This document shows, piece by piece, positions 8,153 to 16,131 of a stretch of 64,000 nucleotides of DNA; the stretch's first letter is position 1; each line of letters starts with the position of its first letter. The translations under genes were made by a program, and so were the position numbers. The notes below the pieces were generated by a model. That model ran no database searches, was not told where the DNA came from, and was given only the letters and a program-made list of their open reading frames with translations. Origin of the DNA: Cyclobacteriaceae bacterium (lineage in GTDB: Bacteria; Bacteroidota; Bacteroidia; Cytophagales; Cyclobacteriaceae); NCBI GenBank assembly GCA_030584025.1, contig CP129487.1, forward strand, positions 248,001 to 312,000, read 5' to 3'.

Positions 8153-10780
8153 TTAACTCAATTCATTAACAATGGTGGCCGCCTCAAGGTTCTCGAAAAC
8201 GAATTCATTTTCGTTTTTGATATCGATGAAAATAACCGAGTCCTTGTGAACTTTTCCGGCCAATATCTGTTTCGAGAGCTCATTCAGCACCTCGCGCTGC
8301 ATAACGCGTTTCAACGGCCGGGCGCCAAACTGCGGGTCGTACCCGATTTTCGCCAGCCGGTCACGCGCTGCATCCGAAATTTCTATTTTAATTCCGGCTT
8401 CCTCCAGCCGCTTGCGTACCAGGTCAACCTGGATATCTACAATCTTGCGGATGTCTTTTCGGCTCAACGGACGGAACATGATGATCTCATCAATGCGGTT
8501 CACAAATTCCGGCCGAACGGATTTCCTTAATAACGTCAGCACTTCTTCTTTCGTACCCTCGATTACTTCGAAATAGTTTTCGTCCGTTATTTTTTCGAAG
8601 TTTTCCTGGATGATGTGCGAACCAATGTTGGTGGTCATGATGATGATGGTATTCTTAAAGTTGGCTACACGACCTTTATTATCCGTTAACCTTCCATCAT
8701 CCAATACTTGCAACAAAATGTTGAACACATCCGGATGCGCTTTTTCAATTTCATCCAACAGAATTACTGAATATGGTTTTCTGCGAATGGCCTCGGTAAG
8801 CTGCCCGCCTTCATCGTAACCCACATAGCCCGGAGGCGCACCAATTAATCGGCTCACGCTGTGGCGCTCCTGATACTCACTCATGTCGATGCGCACCATC
8901 GCATGCTCATCGTTGAACAGGTATTCAGCCAACGCTTTCGATAACTCTGTTTTTCCTACACCGGTTGTTCCCATAAAGATGAACGAACCAATCGGGCGTT
9001 TGGGGTCTTGCAAACCCGCACGACTTCTCCGTACAGCATCGCTTAGTGCCTGAATGGCTTCTTCCTGTCCGGCAACGCGCTTGCTTAACTCCTTTTCCAG
9101 ACTCAATAATTTCTCGCGCTCACTCTGCAACATTTTCGAAACCGGTATGCCGGTCCAGCGGGCCACTACTTCAGCAATGTCTTCACTATCCACTTCTTCC
9201 TTCAACAGGGATTTTTCGCCCTGCATTTCTTTCATCTGTTGCTGATATTCATTAAGACGTTTTTCTGCTTCCGTTATTTTACCGTAGCGGATTTCAGCAA
9301 CTTTTCCATAATCGCCAGCTTTTTCAGCTTGTTCGGCCTCAAACTTTAGTTTATCAATCGCCTCCTTGGTTTTTTGGATTCCCTGCACCACTTCCTTCTC
9401 GCTTTCCCATTTTGCTTTCAGGGTATTGCGTTCTTCCGACAGGTCAGCAATTTCCTTGCTGAGTGTGGTTTCCTTCTCTTTGTCTTTTTCCCTACGGATG
9501 GCCTCGCGCTCAATTTCCAATTGCATAATTCTTCGGTTGAGCTCATCCAGTTCTTCCGGCAACGAGTCCATCGACAACCGAAGTTTGGAGGCAGCTTCAT
9601 CCATCAGGTCGATGGCCTTATCTGGTAAGAAACGGTCACTGATATAGCGACTCGAAAGTTCTACTGCAGAAATTACCGCATCGTCTTTAATACGCACACC
9701 GTGATGCAGTTCGTACTTGTCTTTTATTCCGCGAAGGATGGAAATCGAATCCTCCACCGAAGGCTCATCAACCATTACCGACTGGAACCTGCGTTCCAGC
9801 GCTTTATCTTTCTCAATATACTTTTGATATTCTTTTAACGTAGTGGCACCGATGGCATGCAATTCGCCCCGCGCCAATGCTGGCTTCAGTAAGTTGGCCG
9901 CATCCATCGCCCCTTCACCACCACCTCCGGCACCAATAAGCGTGTGAATTTCATCAATAAACAAAATGATCTGTCCGTTCGAATCGGTAACTTCTTTGAT
10001 AACGGCTTTCAATCGTTCTTCAAACTCGCCCTTGTATTTGGCACCTGCTACCAGCAAGCCCATATCCAGCGAAACAATAATTTTAGTTTTTAGATTTTCA
10101 GGCACATCACCATCTACGATACGTTGCGCCATGCCCTCAACAATAGCGGTTTTACCTACACCTGGTTCACCTAAAAGGATTGGGTTGTTTTTGGTTCTGC
10201 GTGAGAGGATTTGTAATACCCGTCTGATCTCTTCATCGCGACCAATTACCGGATCGATTTTACCCTTCTTAGCCAACTCGTTCAGGTTTTTGGAGTAACG
10301 CTCCAGCGATTTGTATTTCGCTTCGGCATTTTGATCCGTTACCGATGATCCACCACGCAATTCTTTAATGGCTTTTAACAATGTTGATCGTTCAAAACCC
10401 ACATCACGCATTACCTGCGCGGCCTTGTCTTTTCCTGCAAGCAGTGCCAACAGCAAATGTTCAACGGCAATGTATTGATCTTTGAATTCGCGAAGTTCTT
10501 TTTCTGCTTGTTGTAAAAGCGTGTTGGTTGCAGATGATAAATACGGTTGTTGGCCGGATACTTTCGGATAGGAATTCAACAACTCTTCCAGTCGGGTTTG
10601 AAAAACCCCAGTGTTGATGGCTAACTTTTTAATCAGGTAGGCAGTAACGTTTTCATCCGTTTCAAAAATGGCTTTCAATACGTGCCCGGGTTCAATGGCT
10701 TGTTGCTGCAAACCCATGGCAATCTCTGCCGACTTCTGTAACGCTTCCTGCGATTTAATGGTGAATTTCTCGAAGTTCAT
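8153..10780 (-). CDS. clpB: ATP-dependent protein disaggregase ClpB
   Basis: ClpB is the hexameric AAA+ disaggregase that works with DnaK to rescue aggregated proteins after heat stress. At 875 aa it has the full family length. The order is a Clp N domain (residues 1-145, opening MNFEKFTIKSQEALQKSA) and the first AAA+ domain with GEPGVGKT and LFIDEIHTL. A long charged coiled-coil M-domain follows at about residues 395-530. The second AAA+ domain has GTTGVGKTELSKAL, ILLDEIEKAHPDVFN and the C-terminal GARPLKR sensor-2 motif. The M-domain distinguishes it from ClpA and ClpC. It is divergent from the glycogen synthase gene, with a 134-base shared upstream region that contains an inverted repeat. 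Confidence 0.98.
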   Translation of the reverse strand: MNFEKFTIKSQEALQKSAEIAMGLQQQAIEPGHVLKAIFETDENVTAYLIKKLAINTGVFQTRLEELLNSYPKVSGQQPYLSSATNTLLQQAEKELREFKDQYIAVEHLLLALLAGKDKAAQVMRDVGFERSTLLKAIKELRGGSSVTDQNAEAKYKSLERYSKNLNELAKKGKIDPVIGRDEEIRRVLQILSRRTKNNPILLGEPGVGKTAIVEGMAQRIVDGDVPENLKTKIIVSLDMGLLVAGAKYKGEFEERLKAVIKEVTDSNGQIILFIDEIHTLIGAGGGGEGAMDAANLLKPALARGELHAIGATTLKEYQKYIEKDKALERRFQSVMVDEPSVEDSISILRGIKDKYELHHGVRIKDDAVISAVELSSRYISDRFLPDKAIDLMDEAASKLRLSMDSLPEELDELNRRIMQLEIEREAIRREKDKEKETTLSKEIADLSEERNTLKAKWESEKEVVQGIQKTKEAIDKLKFEAEQAEKAGDYGKVAEIRYGKITEAEKRLNEYQQQMKEMQGEKSLLKEEVDSEDIAEVVARWTGIPVSKMLQSEREKLLSLEKELSKRVAGQEEAIQALSDAVRRSRAGLQDPKRPIGSFIFMGTTGVGKTELSKALAEYLFNDEHAMVRIDMSEYQERHSVSRLIGAPPGYVGYDEGGQLTEAIRRKPYSVILLDEIEKAHPDVFNILLQVLDDGRLTDNKGRVANFKNTIIIMTTNIGSHIIQENFEKITDENYFEVIEGTKEEVLTLLRKSVRPEFVNRIDEIIMFRPLSRKDIRKIVDIQVDLVRKRLEEAGIKIEISDAARDRLAKIGYDPQFGARPLKRVMQREVLNELSKQILAGKVHKDSVIFIDIKNENEFVFENLEAATIVNELS

Positions 10781-10821
10781 AAATGTGTTCTCTCACGCTC
10801 TTTCCACAAAACACAATCCAT

Positions 10822-10842
10822 TGAAAGTTTGATCAACTTTCA
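10822..10842. promoter_or_regulatory. Inverted repeat between clpB and glycogen synthase
   Basis: TGAAAGTT (10822-10829) and AACTTTCA (10835-10842) form a perfect 8-bp inverted repeat with a 5-base spacer. It lies 42 bases upstream of the clpB start and 72 bases upstream of the divergent glycogen synthase start. It is not a CIRCE element. It could be an operator for either gene; there is no direct evidence of function. Confidence 0.4.
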
Positions 10843-10914
10843 GGAATTTTTGTCATTAAATTTTTAGATTTAGAAACCTGTTACGGTCATTTTGACTTAA
10901 TACAACAGCCTTTT

Positions 10915-12744
10915 ATGCCAAAAAGAAAGCAAGCCGAAACAAGCGATTTTCCGAAAGCCACGGTGCTGGAAGTAGCCTGGGAAGTGTGCAACCAGGTGGG
11001 AGGGATTTACACGGTAATCCGATCGAAGGTGCCAGCCATGATGGAGCACAAAAACGGGCCGTATTGTTTGATTGGCCCGTACCTATCGAAAAACATATTG
11101 GCGGAAATTGAACCATTGGAAAATTTAAGTGATGCTTTTGGATTGGCCGTTCAACATTTACGCGAGCAAGGTATTGAAGCATATTATGCCGAATGGTTGG
11201 TTACGGGAAGACCAAAAGTAATCTTATTAAATCCGGATAGCCTTACGACTGATCAGGTTCGGGAGATTCGTTACACCTGGTGGAAAGATTTCGGCATTGG
11301 CATGCCTGAAAATAACGAGCTGATTAACCGTGTGGTGGCTTTTAGTTATTTAACTTCGTTGTTCATCGAAACCTTCATTCAGTTTGCTGATAAGGAAGAA
11401 CCGATCATTGCACATTTTCATGAGTGGATGGCTGGGCTTCCTATTTTGGACATCAAGAAGAAGAAATTACCGGTACGCACCATATTCACTACCCATGCTA
11501 CACAACTGGGCAGGCATCTGGCCATTAACTCACCACAGTTCTATGCGCATCTCCCGTTTTTTAAGTGGGAAACAGAAGCAAAAAAATTCGGCATTGAAAC
11601 GGAAGCCCGAATTGAATTTAACTGCGCCAACCATGCCGATGTTTTAACTACGGTAAGTGATGTTACCGCACGGGAATGCAAGCACCTGCTAAAACGTATT
11701 CCTGAAGTTATTCTACCCAACGGACTGAACATTGAGCGGTTTGTTGCGCTGCACGAATTCCAAAACCTGCATGCGCAATACAAGGAAGAAATTCACCAGT
11801 TTGTGATGGGACATTTCTTTCAATCCTATTCGTTTGACCTGGACAAGACCATTTACTTTTTTACCTCGGGCCGTTACGAGTATAAGAACAAAGGATTTGA
11901 TTTAACCCTTCAGGCACTGCGCTTACTCAACGAACGCTTGAAGAAAGACCAGGTTGATGTAACAGTGGTGATGTTTTTTGTAACCAAGCGGGATTACTAC
12001 AGCATTAAACCAGAAGTACTGCAATCGCGTGGGGTGATGGAAGAAGTGCGGCAAACGTGTGATGCGATTCAAAAACAAGTGGGCAGGCGACTGTTTTACG
12101 CCAGCACCACCAGTCAGGATAACCGGTTGCCCAACTTAAATGATTTTGTGGACGAATACTGGAAGCTGCGCTACCGCAGAACGATACAATCGTGGAAGAG
12201 CAATAAACCACCGCTGGTGTACACGCACAAACTGGTAGATGAACAAGGCGATGAGATTTTACAATATGTACATCAGCACAATTTGTTAAACCATCAGTCG
12301 GACAAAGTTAAGATTGTGTACCACCCCGATTTTATCAACACTTCTAATCCGTTGTTCGGTATTGAATACAGCCAGTTTGTTCGCGGTTGTCATTTAGGGA
12401 TTTTCCCGAGTTATTATGAGCCGTGGGGGTATACCCCGTTGGAGTGTATGGCCAGTGGTGTGCCGGCTGTTACCAGCGATTTATCCGGCTTTGGCGATTA
12501 TATTCTGCGCCACTCCACCGATCCAGCACAATACGGGTTGTACGTAATTGAACGCGGCAAGCGAACCTTTGAGTGGTCGGCCAACCAATTGGCAGATGCG
12601 TTGTATGCTTTTTTAAAACAGACCAGGCGCGAGCGCATCATGCAGCGTAACAATGTGGAGAACCACTCAGCCGAGTTCGACTGGCAGAATCTGATTAAGC
12701 ATTACCGGGATGCGTATGTGAAGGTGATAGATGAGACGGGGTGA
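10915..12744 (+). CDS. Glycogen synthase, eukaryote-type (GT3 family)
   Basis: This 609-aa glycosyltransferase should extend alpha-1,4-glucan chains from a sugar nucleotide. Its motifs match the eukaryotic/yeast GT3 glycogen synthases and not bacterial GlgA (GT5). It opens with VLEVAWEVCNQVGGIYTVI, has THATQLGRHLA and HFHEWM in the N-terminal lobe, and ends with SYYEPWGYTPLECMASGVP and TSDLSGFGDYI in the nucleotide-sugar lobe. GT3 enzymes occur in many Bacteroidota, so this is a lineage feature and not a contaminant. The long insertion regions and glucose-6-phosphate regulatory Arg cluster of eukaryotes were not checked in detail. It is divergent from clpB and convergent with a toxin-antitoxin pair. 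Confidence 0.9.
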   Translation: MPKRKQAETSDFPKATVLEVAWEVCNQVGGIYTVIRSKVPAMMEHKNGPYCLIGPYLSKNILAEIEPLENLSDAFGLAVQHLREQGIEAYYAEWLVTGRPKVILLNPDSLTTDQVREIRYTWWKDFGIGMPENNELINRVVAFSYLTSLFIETFIQFADKEEPIIAHFHEWMAGLPILDIKKKKLPVRTIFTTHATQLGRHLAINSPQFYAHLPFFKWETEAKKFGIETEARIEFNCANHADVLTTVSDVTARECKHLLKRIPEVILPNGLNIERFVALHEFQNLHAQYKEEIHQFVMGHFFQSYSFDLDKTIYFFTSGRYEYKNKGFDLTLQALRLLNERLKKDQVDVTVVMFFVTKRDYYSIKPEVLQSRGVMEEVRQTCDAIQKQVGRRLFYASTTSQDNRLPNLNDFVDEYWKLRYRRTIQSWKSNKPPLVYTHKLVDEQGDEILQYVHQHNLLNHQSDKVKIVYHPDFINTSNPLFGIEYSQFVRGCHLGIFPSYYEPWGYTPLECMASGVPAVTSDLSGFGDYILRHSTDPAQYGLYVIERGKRTFEWSANQLADALYAFLKQTRRERIMQRNNVENHSAEFDWQNLIKHYRDAYVKVIDETG

Positions 12745-12777
12745 TTACTTGTTATGGATGATTCGCCAGAGATAAAC

Positions 12778-12801
12778 AAACCGTGTTGGGCAACGCGGTT
12801 T
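12778..12801. terminator. Possible bidirectional terminator
   Basis: AAACCGTGTT-GGGC-AACGCGGTTT forms a 10-bp stem with one G-T wobble and a 4-base loop. It is followed by T on the + strand and by an A-rich flank that gives U-rich RNA in the other direction. It sits between the convergent glycogen synthase and ParE genes, where a shared terminator is expected. Confidence 0.55.
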
Positions 12802-12803
12802 TG

Positions 12804-13106
12804 CTAAATCTTTAATTTCCTGGGGTCTTGTCTTGGATCGAACAACGTCACTATTCTAATCGTGTCTGTGGATGTCTCGTAGTAAATTACTGTATGTTTT
12901 GTCAGTACAGATCGCCTTACATTCCTTCTCTTTTTAGTCTTAGGAAAAAGTCTTGGGTTGATGGAAATTAATTCGAGTCGCTTATCTAGTTTTCGTACAA
13001 AATTCTTGACTTCCTTTTCTGTCCATTTGTATAGAAGATAGTCTATGATGTTTTGCAGGTCGAATATCGCCCTTTCCGTCCATTGAATCCTATAGCCACT
13101 TCTCAT
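12804..13106 (-). CDS. ParE/RelE-family toxin
   Basis: This 100-aa basic protein shows the ParE/RelE fold pattern. IQWTERAIFDLQNIIDYLLYKWTEK forms the first strand and helical pair. The middle has INPRLFPKTKKRRNVRRSVLTKHTVIYYE, and the end is IRIVTLFDPRQDPRKL, close to the ParE-type C-terminal FDxRqdP motif. ParE toxins poison DNA gyrase while RelE toxins cut mRNA; the C-terminal motif favours ParE. The start overlaps the antitoxin stop by 17 bases, the usual coupled arrangement. It is the second gene of a two-gene operon. Confidence 0.85.
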   Translation of the reverse strand: MRSGYRIQWTERAIFDLQNIIDYLLYKWTEKEVKNFVRKLDKRLELISINPRLFPKTKKRRNVRRSVLTKHTVIYYETSTDTIRIVTLFDPRQDPRKLKI

Positions 13107-13341
13107 AGAGTTTTCTAACTTCTTTATGCGGTTTTAGTCTGCCAGCTTTAATATCTGCTAACCCTTTTTCAATCGCATTTTTTTCTTCGTCTGAAATCTG
13201 ATCCCACCAGTCTGTTTTGGAACGGCTGTCCTTTAACATTTTGAGTCTTTCTATTGAGGTCTCGTCCTTTAAAGTTGTCACCCACTTGATAATTTCAAGC
13301 TTGTCTTTTTCGATATTCATTTCATGCACTTTAGCTTTCAT
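13090..13341 (-). CDS. Antitoxin partner of the ParE-type toxin
   Basis: This 83-aa acidic to neutral protein is encoded immediately upstream of, and overlapping, the ParE-like toxin. The sequence is mostly helical: KDKLEIIKWVTTLKDETSIERLKMLKDS, then WWDQISDEEKNAIEKGLADIKAGRLKPHKEVRKLYEKWL. The C-terminal half, with ISDEEKNAIEKGLADIKAGR and PHKEV, is the pattern seen in small Bacteroidota antitoxins paired with RelE/ParE toxins. No DNA-binding fold is obvious by eye. The function rests mainly on gene order. An alternative start at the Met of MNIEKDK would shorten it by 7 residues. Confidence 0.75.
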   Translation of the reverse strand: MKAKVHEMNIEKDKLEIIKWVTTLKDETSIERLKMLKDSRSKTDWWDQISDEEKNAIEKGLADIKAGRLKPHKEVRKLYEKWL

Positions 13342-13381
13342 AGTCCCTAATTTAAAGACTTTTTGCCTGCCATACCATATT

Positions 13382-13822
13382 TCAGAGTAGTTCCATCTCC
13401 AAAATAGGGTAGGGCTTCCCTAAGCTATCAACCTCCAGGCGTTTGATTACGGTATATCCAAGTTTCTCATAGAAGCCAACGGCTTGCTCATTTTGCTCGT
13501 TAACATCCACTTTGCGAATATGCAATTCCTGAATGGCATGGTCCATCAATAATTTTCCGATTCCTTTTCCACGATATACTGGATCAATAAACAACATCTC
13601 CACTTTGTCGTTGGATGTACCCATAAATCCCATAATTTTTTTCTGCTTATCCCGGACGGTGAGTAGCGAAACGGCATCAAAATATTTATCAAGAATTAGT
13701 GGCCTGAGGTATTGAATATATTCTTCCGGCAGGAAGTGATGCGTAGCCCGAACGGATTTTTCCCATACATCAATGAGTTCAGGATAGTCGTGTTTTGTTG
13801 GTGTATCAATGCTGTACTTCAT
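13382..13822 (-). CDS. GNAT-family N-acetyltransferase, YjaB-like
   Basis: This GCN5-type acetyltransferase of about 146 aa closely resembles E. coli YjaB. It has VWEKSVRATHHFLPEEY near the N terminus, then MLFIDPVYRGKGIGKLLMDHA with the R/QxxGxG/A acetyl-CoA loop. VDVNEQNEQAVGFYEKLGY and LEVDSLGKPYPILEME close the fold, all as in YjaB. The substrate is unknown; YjaB binds acetyl-CoA and has been linked to stress responses. The frame is open to 13861, but the ATG at 13822 (MKYSIDTP) aligns with the family's N terminus. It lies directly downstream of the Ada-like repair gene and may be cotranscribed. Confidence 0.88.
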   Translation of the reverse strand: MKYSIDTPTKHDYPELIDVWEKSVRATHHFLPEEYIQYLRPLILDKYFDAVSLLTVRDKQKKIMGFMGTSNDKVEMLFIDPVYRGKGIGKLLMDHAIQELHIRKVDVNEQNEQAVGFYEKLGYTVIKRLEVDSLGKPYPILEMELL

Positions 13823-13867
13823 AGGGTCTTGGTTGACTTTACTAAGCGGAGCAAAATTCACCAGGTT

Positions 13868-14752
13868 TCAAAAACCCGATGCTTTGGCCATCTCCCAACC
13901 GATGATGCTTTTCTTGCGTGTGGCTTCCCAACGGTACTCACCCAGGATGCCATCTTTGCGTATTACCCGGTGACAAGGGATAAGGTAGGCAATGTGATTC
14001 GATCCTACTGCAGAGCCTACCGCTTGCATCGCTTTCGGGTTTGAAATTTTTTCAGCAATCTGTTGGTACGTAGTTACATCGCCCATCGGTATTCTCAGCA
14101 ACGCCTCCCAAACCTTGATCTGAAAATTTGTTCCTTTTACAAATAAGTGGAGTTTTCTTTGCGCCCCTGCTTTGCCGGCAGGCAGGCCTGCGTTATTACG
14201 ATTAAAAATCGATTCAACAAAATTTTTCGTTAAGCCCTGATCCTGATGAAAAACAGAATTATGCCAATGTGCTTTCATGCTTTCCAACTCATGCCGTCCA
14301 TCATCATCCACATTAAAAAATGAAAGCCAGCAAACCCCGCGTTCCGTAACACCAATCAGGCAGTTGCCAAAAGGTGTTTGATGAAATCCAAATTCAATCT
14401 GAATGCCCGATCCGCGTAACTTATACTTTTGCGGGGTAACAGCTTCAAGGGTGGTAAACAAATCGTACACCCGCGACTGGCCTGATAAGCCGGCAGTTTG
14501 CGCCAACTCTTCCAGGTTTTTGGTTTCCTGTAATTTGCCTTTCAGAAAATCGGTGGTTAAAAATTGCAAAAACCGCTTCGGACTTATCCCTGCCCATTCG
14601 GTAAACATGCGCTGAAAATGAAAAGGCGAGAGGTGGACCTGTTCCGCCACTTCATCCAGTTCGGGCTGGCGATGAACATTTTTTTCCAGGTATTCGATGG
14701 CCTGCGCAATGCGCTGGTAATTAATATGGTTTTCCTGACTGATCAACAGCAT
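13868..14752 (-). CDS. AraC-type HTH / O6-methylguanine-DNA methyltransferase fusion (Ada-like)
   Basis: This 294-aa protein joins an N-terminal AraC-family DNA-binding domain to a C-terminal alkyltransferase domain. The AraC part spans about residues 8-105, with LDEVAEQVHLSPFHFQRMFTEWAGISPKRFLQ. The acceptor-cysteine motif is IPCHRVIRKDG near residue 262, preceded by IPMGDVTTYQQIAEKI. It resembles E. coli Ada without the N-terminal phosphotriester-repair zinc domain, so it may regulate weakly or only repair O6-alkylguanine. The linker contains AGLPAGKAG, encoded by a GC-rich palindromic stretch at 14165-14192 that looks like an inserted repeat. The frame is intact. Confidence 0.9.
   Translation of the reverse strand: MLLISQENHINYQRIAQAIEYLEKNVHRQPELDEVAEQVHLSPFHFQRMFTEWAGISPKRFLQFLTTDFLKGKLQETKNLEELAQTAGLSGQSRVYDLFTTLEAVTPQKYKLRGSGIQIEFGFHQTPFGNCLIGVTERGVCWLSFFNVDDDGRHELESMKAHWHNSVFHQDQGLTKNFVESIFNRNNAGLPAGKAGAQRKLHLFVKGTNFQIKVWEALLRIPMGDVTTYQQIAEKISNPKAMQAVGSAVGSNHIAYLIPCHRVIRKDGILGEYRWEATRKKSIIGWEMAKASGF
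14165..14192. repeat. GC-rich palindromic insert inside a coding region
   Basis: The stretch contains TTGCCGGCAGGCAGGC plus flanking CCTGC and CCTGCG, a degenerate palindrome of CCTGC/GCAGG arms around TGCCGGCA. It is read in frame within the Ada-like gene as GLPAGKAG between its two domains. Composition and symmetry differ sharply from the neighbouring codons, as expected for a small mobile palindromic repeat tolerated in a linker. Confidence 0.55.
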
Positions 14753-14824
14753 AAAGGTAGTTGTTTGATTATGCTGTAAAAATCGTGGGTTCGTATGGGG
14801 TGTAAAACCTGAAACTTGCTGAGT

Positions 14825-15139
14825 TTAAGCCTCTGAAGTAGCTGCTTTTGGATCGGTGAACATGAAGCCGCGACCCTCATCGCCTTCATAAAAATCAATT
14901 TCTTTGCCCACCACGTACATGGTATGGCGCTTGTCTACCAAAACGGGTATACCCTCAATCGTATAGCTTTGATCGTTTTCTTTCTTTTTGTCGAACCCAA
15001 TGAGCAGGGAAACGCCACAACCCCCACCACGAACCCCAACCCGCAAGCCGTAATCGGCAGGAATGTTTTTTGTCTGCATGATTTTGCGTACTTCTTCAGC
15101 AGCTTTTGGGGTAAGTGTTACGGGTTGAAAATCAATCAT
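14825..15139 (-). CDS. IscA/HesB-family protein lacking the C-terminal Cys-Gly-Cys
   Basis: This 104-aa protein has the A-type iron-sulfur carrier fold: VTLTPKAAEEVRKIM, then GLRVGVRGGGCGVSLLIGFD with the first conserved cysteine, then the GRGFMFTDPKA end strand. Normal IscA/ErpA proteins finish with a CGCGxSF tail that supplies two more cluster-binding cysteines. Here the chain stops at DPKAATSEA, so two of the three ligands are absent. It may bind iron or clusters differently, act with a partner, or be a lineage variant. The first in-frame ATG (MIDFQPV, 15139) is preferred over an upstream TTG. Confidence 0.88.
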   Translation of the reverse strand: MIDFQPVTLTPKAAEEVRKIMQTKNIPADYGLRVGVRGGGCGVSLLIGFDKKKENDQSYTIEGIPVLVDKRHTMYVVGKEIDFYEGDEGRGFMFTDPKAATSEA

Positions 15140-15212
15140 CTGCAAGTATTCGCGGTTATGTCGGCCAAAATTATCTAAATTTCAAACACAATTAGATTGA
15201 AATTGATTTCGT

Positions 15213-15731
15213 ATGGATGCTCTTATTGATTTTGGCAAGATTTTGATCCCCGCTTCGTTAGTGTTGTATGCGGCATACTTGTTGGTACGGTCGTTTCTGG
15301 CCAAAGAAATTGAACTGAAAAAGCTTGAAATTCGCAGTCGCAGCATTGAAACGGTGTTGCCGTTGCGTTTACAGGCCTATGAAAGAATGTGCCTGTTTCT
15401 GGAACGAATCAGTCCGCAAAATTTGTTAGTACGCCTGAATCCGGGTGCTATACCAGCTCGCGAGTTTCACCAGGTGTTGCTCAGCGAAATACGCAATGAG
15501 TATAACCATAACGTTTCGCAGCAGATTTTTATGAGCGAAAACAGCTGGGAACTTGTTCGTAATGCGAAGGAAGATTTGGTGGTAACGATTAACGAGGCGG
15601 CATCGGAAGTGGGGCAGGAGGCTACCAGTCTGGATTTGTCGAAAAAGATTTTTGAAAAGATCATTAACAAACACGACTCCATTGCGCATGCGCTGGTGGA
15701 AATAAAGCGGGAGATACAACAGACCTTTTAA
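15213..15731 (+). CDS. Conserved hypothetical protein with one N-terminal membrane helix
   Basis: This 172-aa protein has a single hydrophobic helix at residues 10-30 (ILIPASLVLYAAYLLV). The rest is a cytoplasmic, mainly helical region (EIELKKLEIRSRSIETVLPLRLQAYERMCLFLERI). I recognise this pattern as a conserved Bacteroidota hypothetical family but cannot give a function. It sits 2 bases before the DUF1232 gene and in the same direction, so the two are likely cotranscribed and may both be membrane-associated. Confidence 0.75.
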   Translation: MDALIDFGKILIPASLVLYAAYLLVRSFLAKEIELKKLEIRSRSIETVLPLRLQAYERMCLFLERISPQNLLVRLNPGAIPAREFHQVLLSEIRNEYNHNVSQQIFMSENSWELVRNAKEDLVVTINEAASEVGQEATSLDLSKKIFEKIINKHDSIAHALVEIKREIQQTF

Positions 15732-15732
15732 C

Positions 15733-16131
15733 ATGACCAATATTTTTTATCAATCGGCCTTACACAAAGCTTCCGGCTTCTTCGGTCGCCATGGGCGCAT
15801 TGCCATGCTGCTTTCGCAGTTGGCCATTAAGGTAGGTCGCATGAATAAAAATGATTTGAGTTTTCGGAAAGTAAAGTCCAAACTCGATGTATTGGTAAGG
15901 CTTGTGAAATCATATACGAAGGGCAGTTACCGGAACATTCCGTGGAAAACCATCGCCATGATTTTAGCGGCCATCATTTATTTCGTAAACCCGTTCGATC
16001 TTATTCCTGATCTTGCTCCTGTGGTTGGGTTAACCGATGATTTTTCAATTTTAGTATGGGTGTACAGCTCTGTTCAAACTGAAATTGATAAGTTTCTGAT
16101 CTGGGAGGAATCCAATCTTAAACTTTCATGA
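15733..16131 (+). CDS. DUF1232 (YkvA-like) small membrane protein
   Basis: This 132-aa protein carries the DUF1232 signature. The hydrophobic segment IAMILAAIIYFVNPFDLIPDLAPVVGLTDDFSILVWV includes the invariant NPFDLIPD and the following GLTDD. The basic N-terminal half (FRKVKSKLDVLVRLVKSYTKGSYRNIPWKT) leads into it. Proteins of this family are small and membrane-embedded, and no biochemical role is established. It lies between a hypothetical protein gene and an oxidoreductase gene, overlapping the latter by 4 bases. Confidence 0.9.
   Translation: MTNIFYQSALHKASGFFGRHGRIAMLLSQLAIKVGRMNKNDLSFRKVKSKLDVLVRLVKSYTKGSYRNIPWKTIAMILAAIIYFVNPFDLIPDLAPVVGLTDDFSILVWVYSSVQTEIDKFLIWEESNLKLS

Noticed and set aside
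10822..10842. CIRCE heat-shock operator before clpB
   Set aside because: CIRCE is TTAGCACTC-N9-GAGTGCTAA; the arms here are different in sequence, length and spacing.
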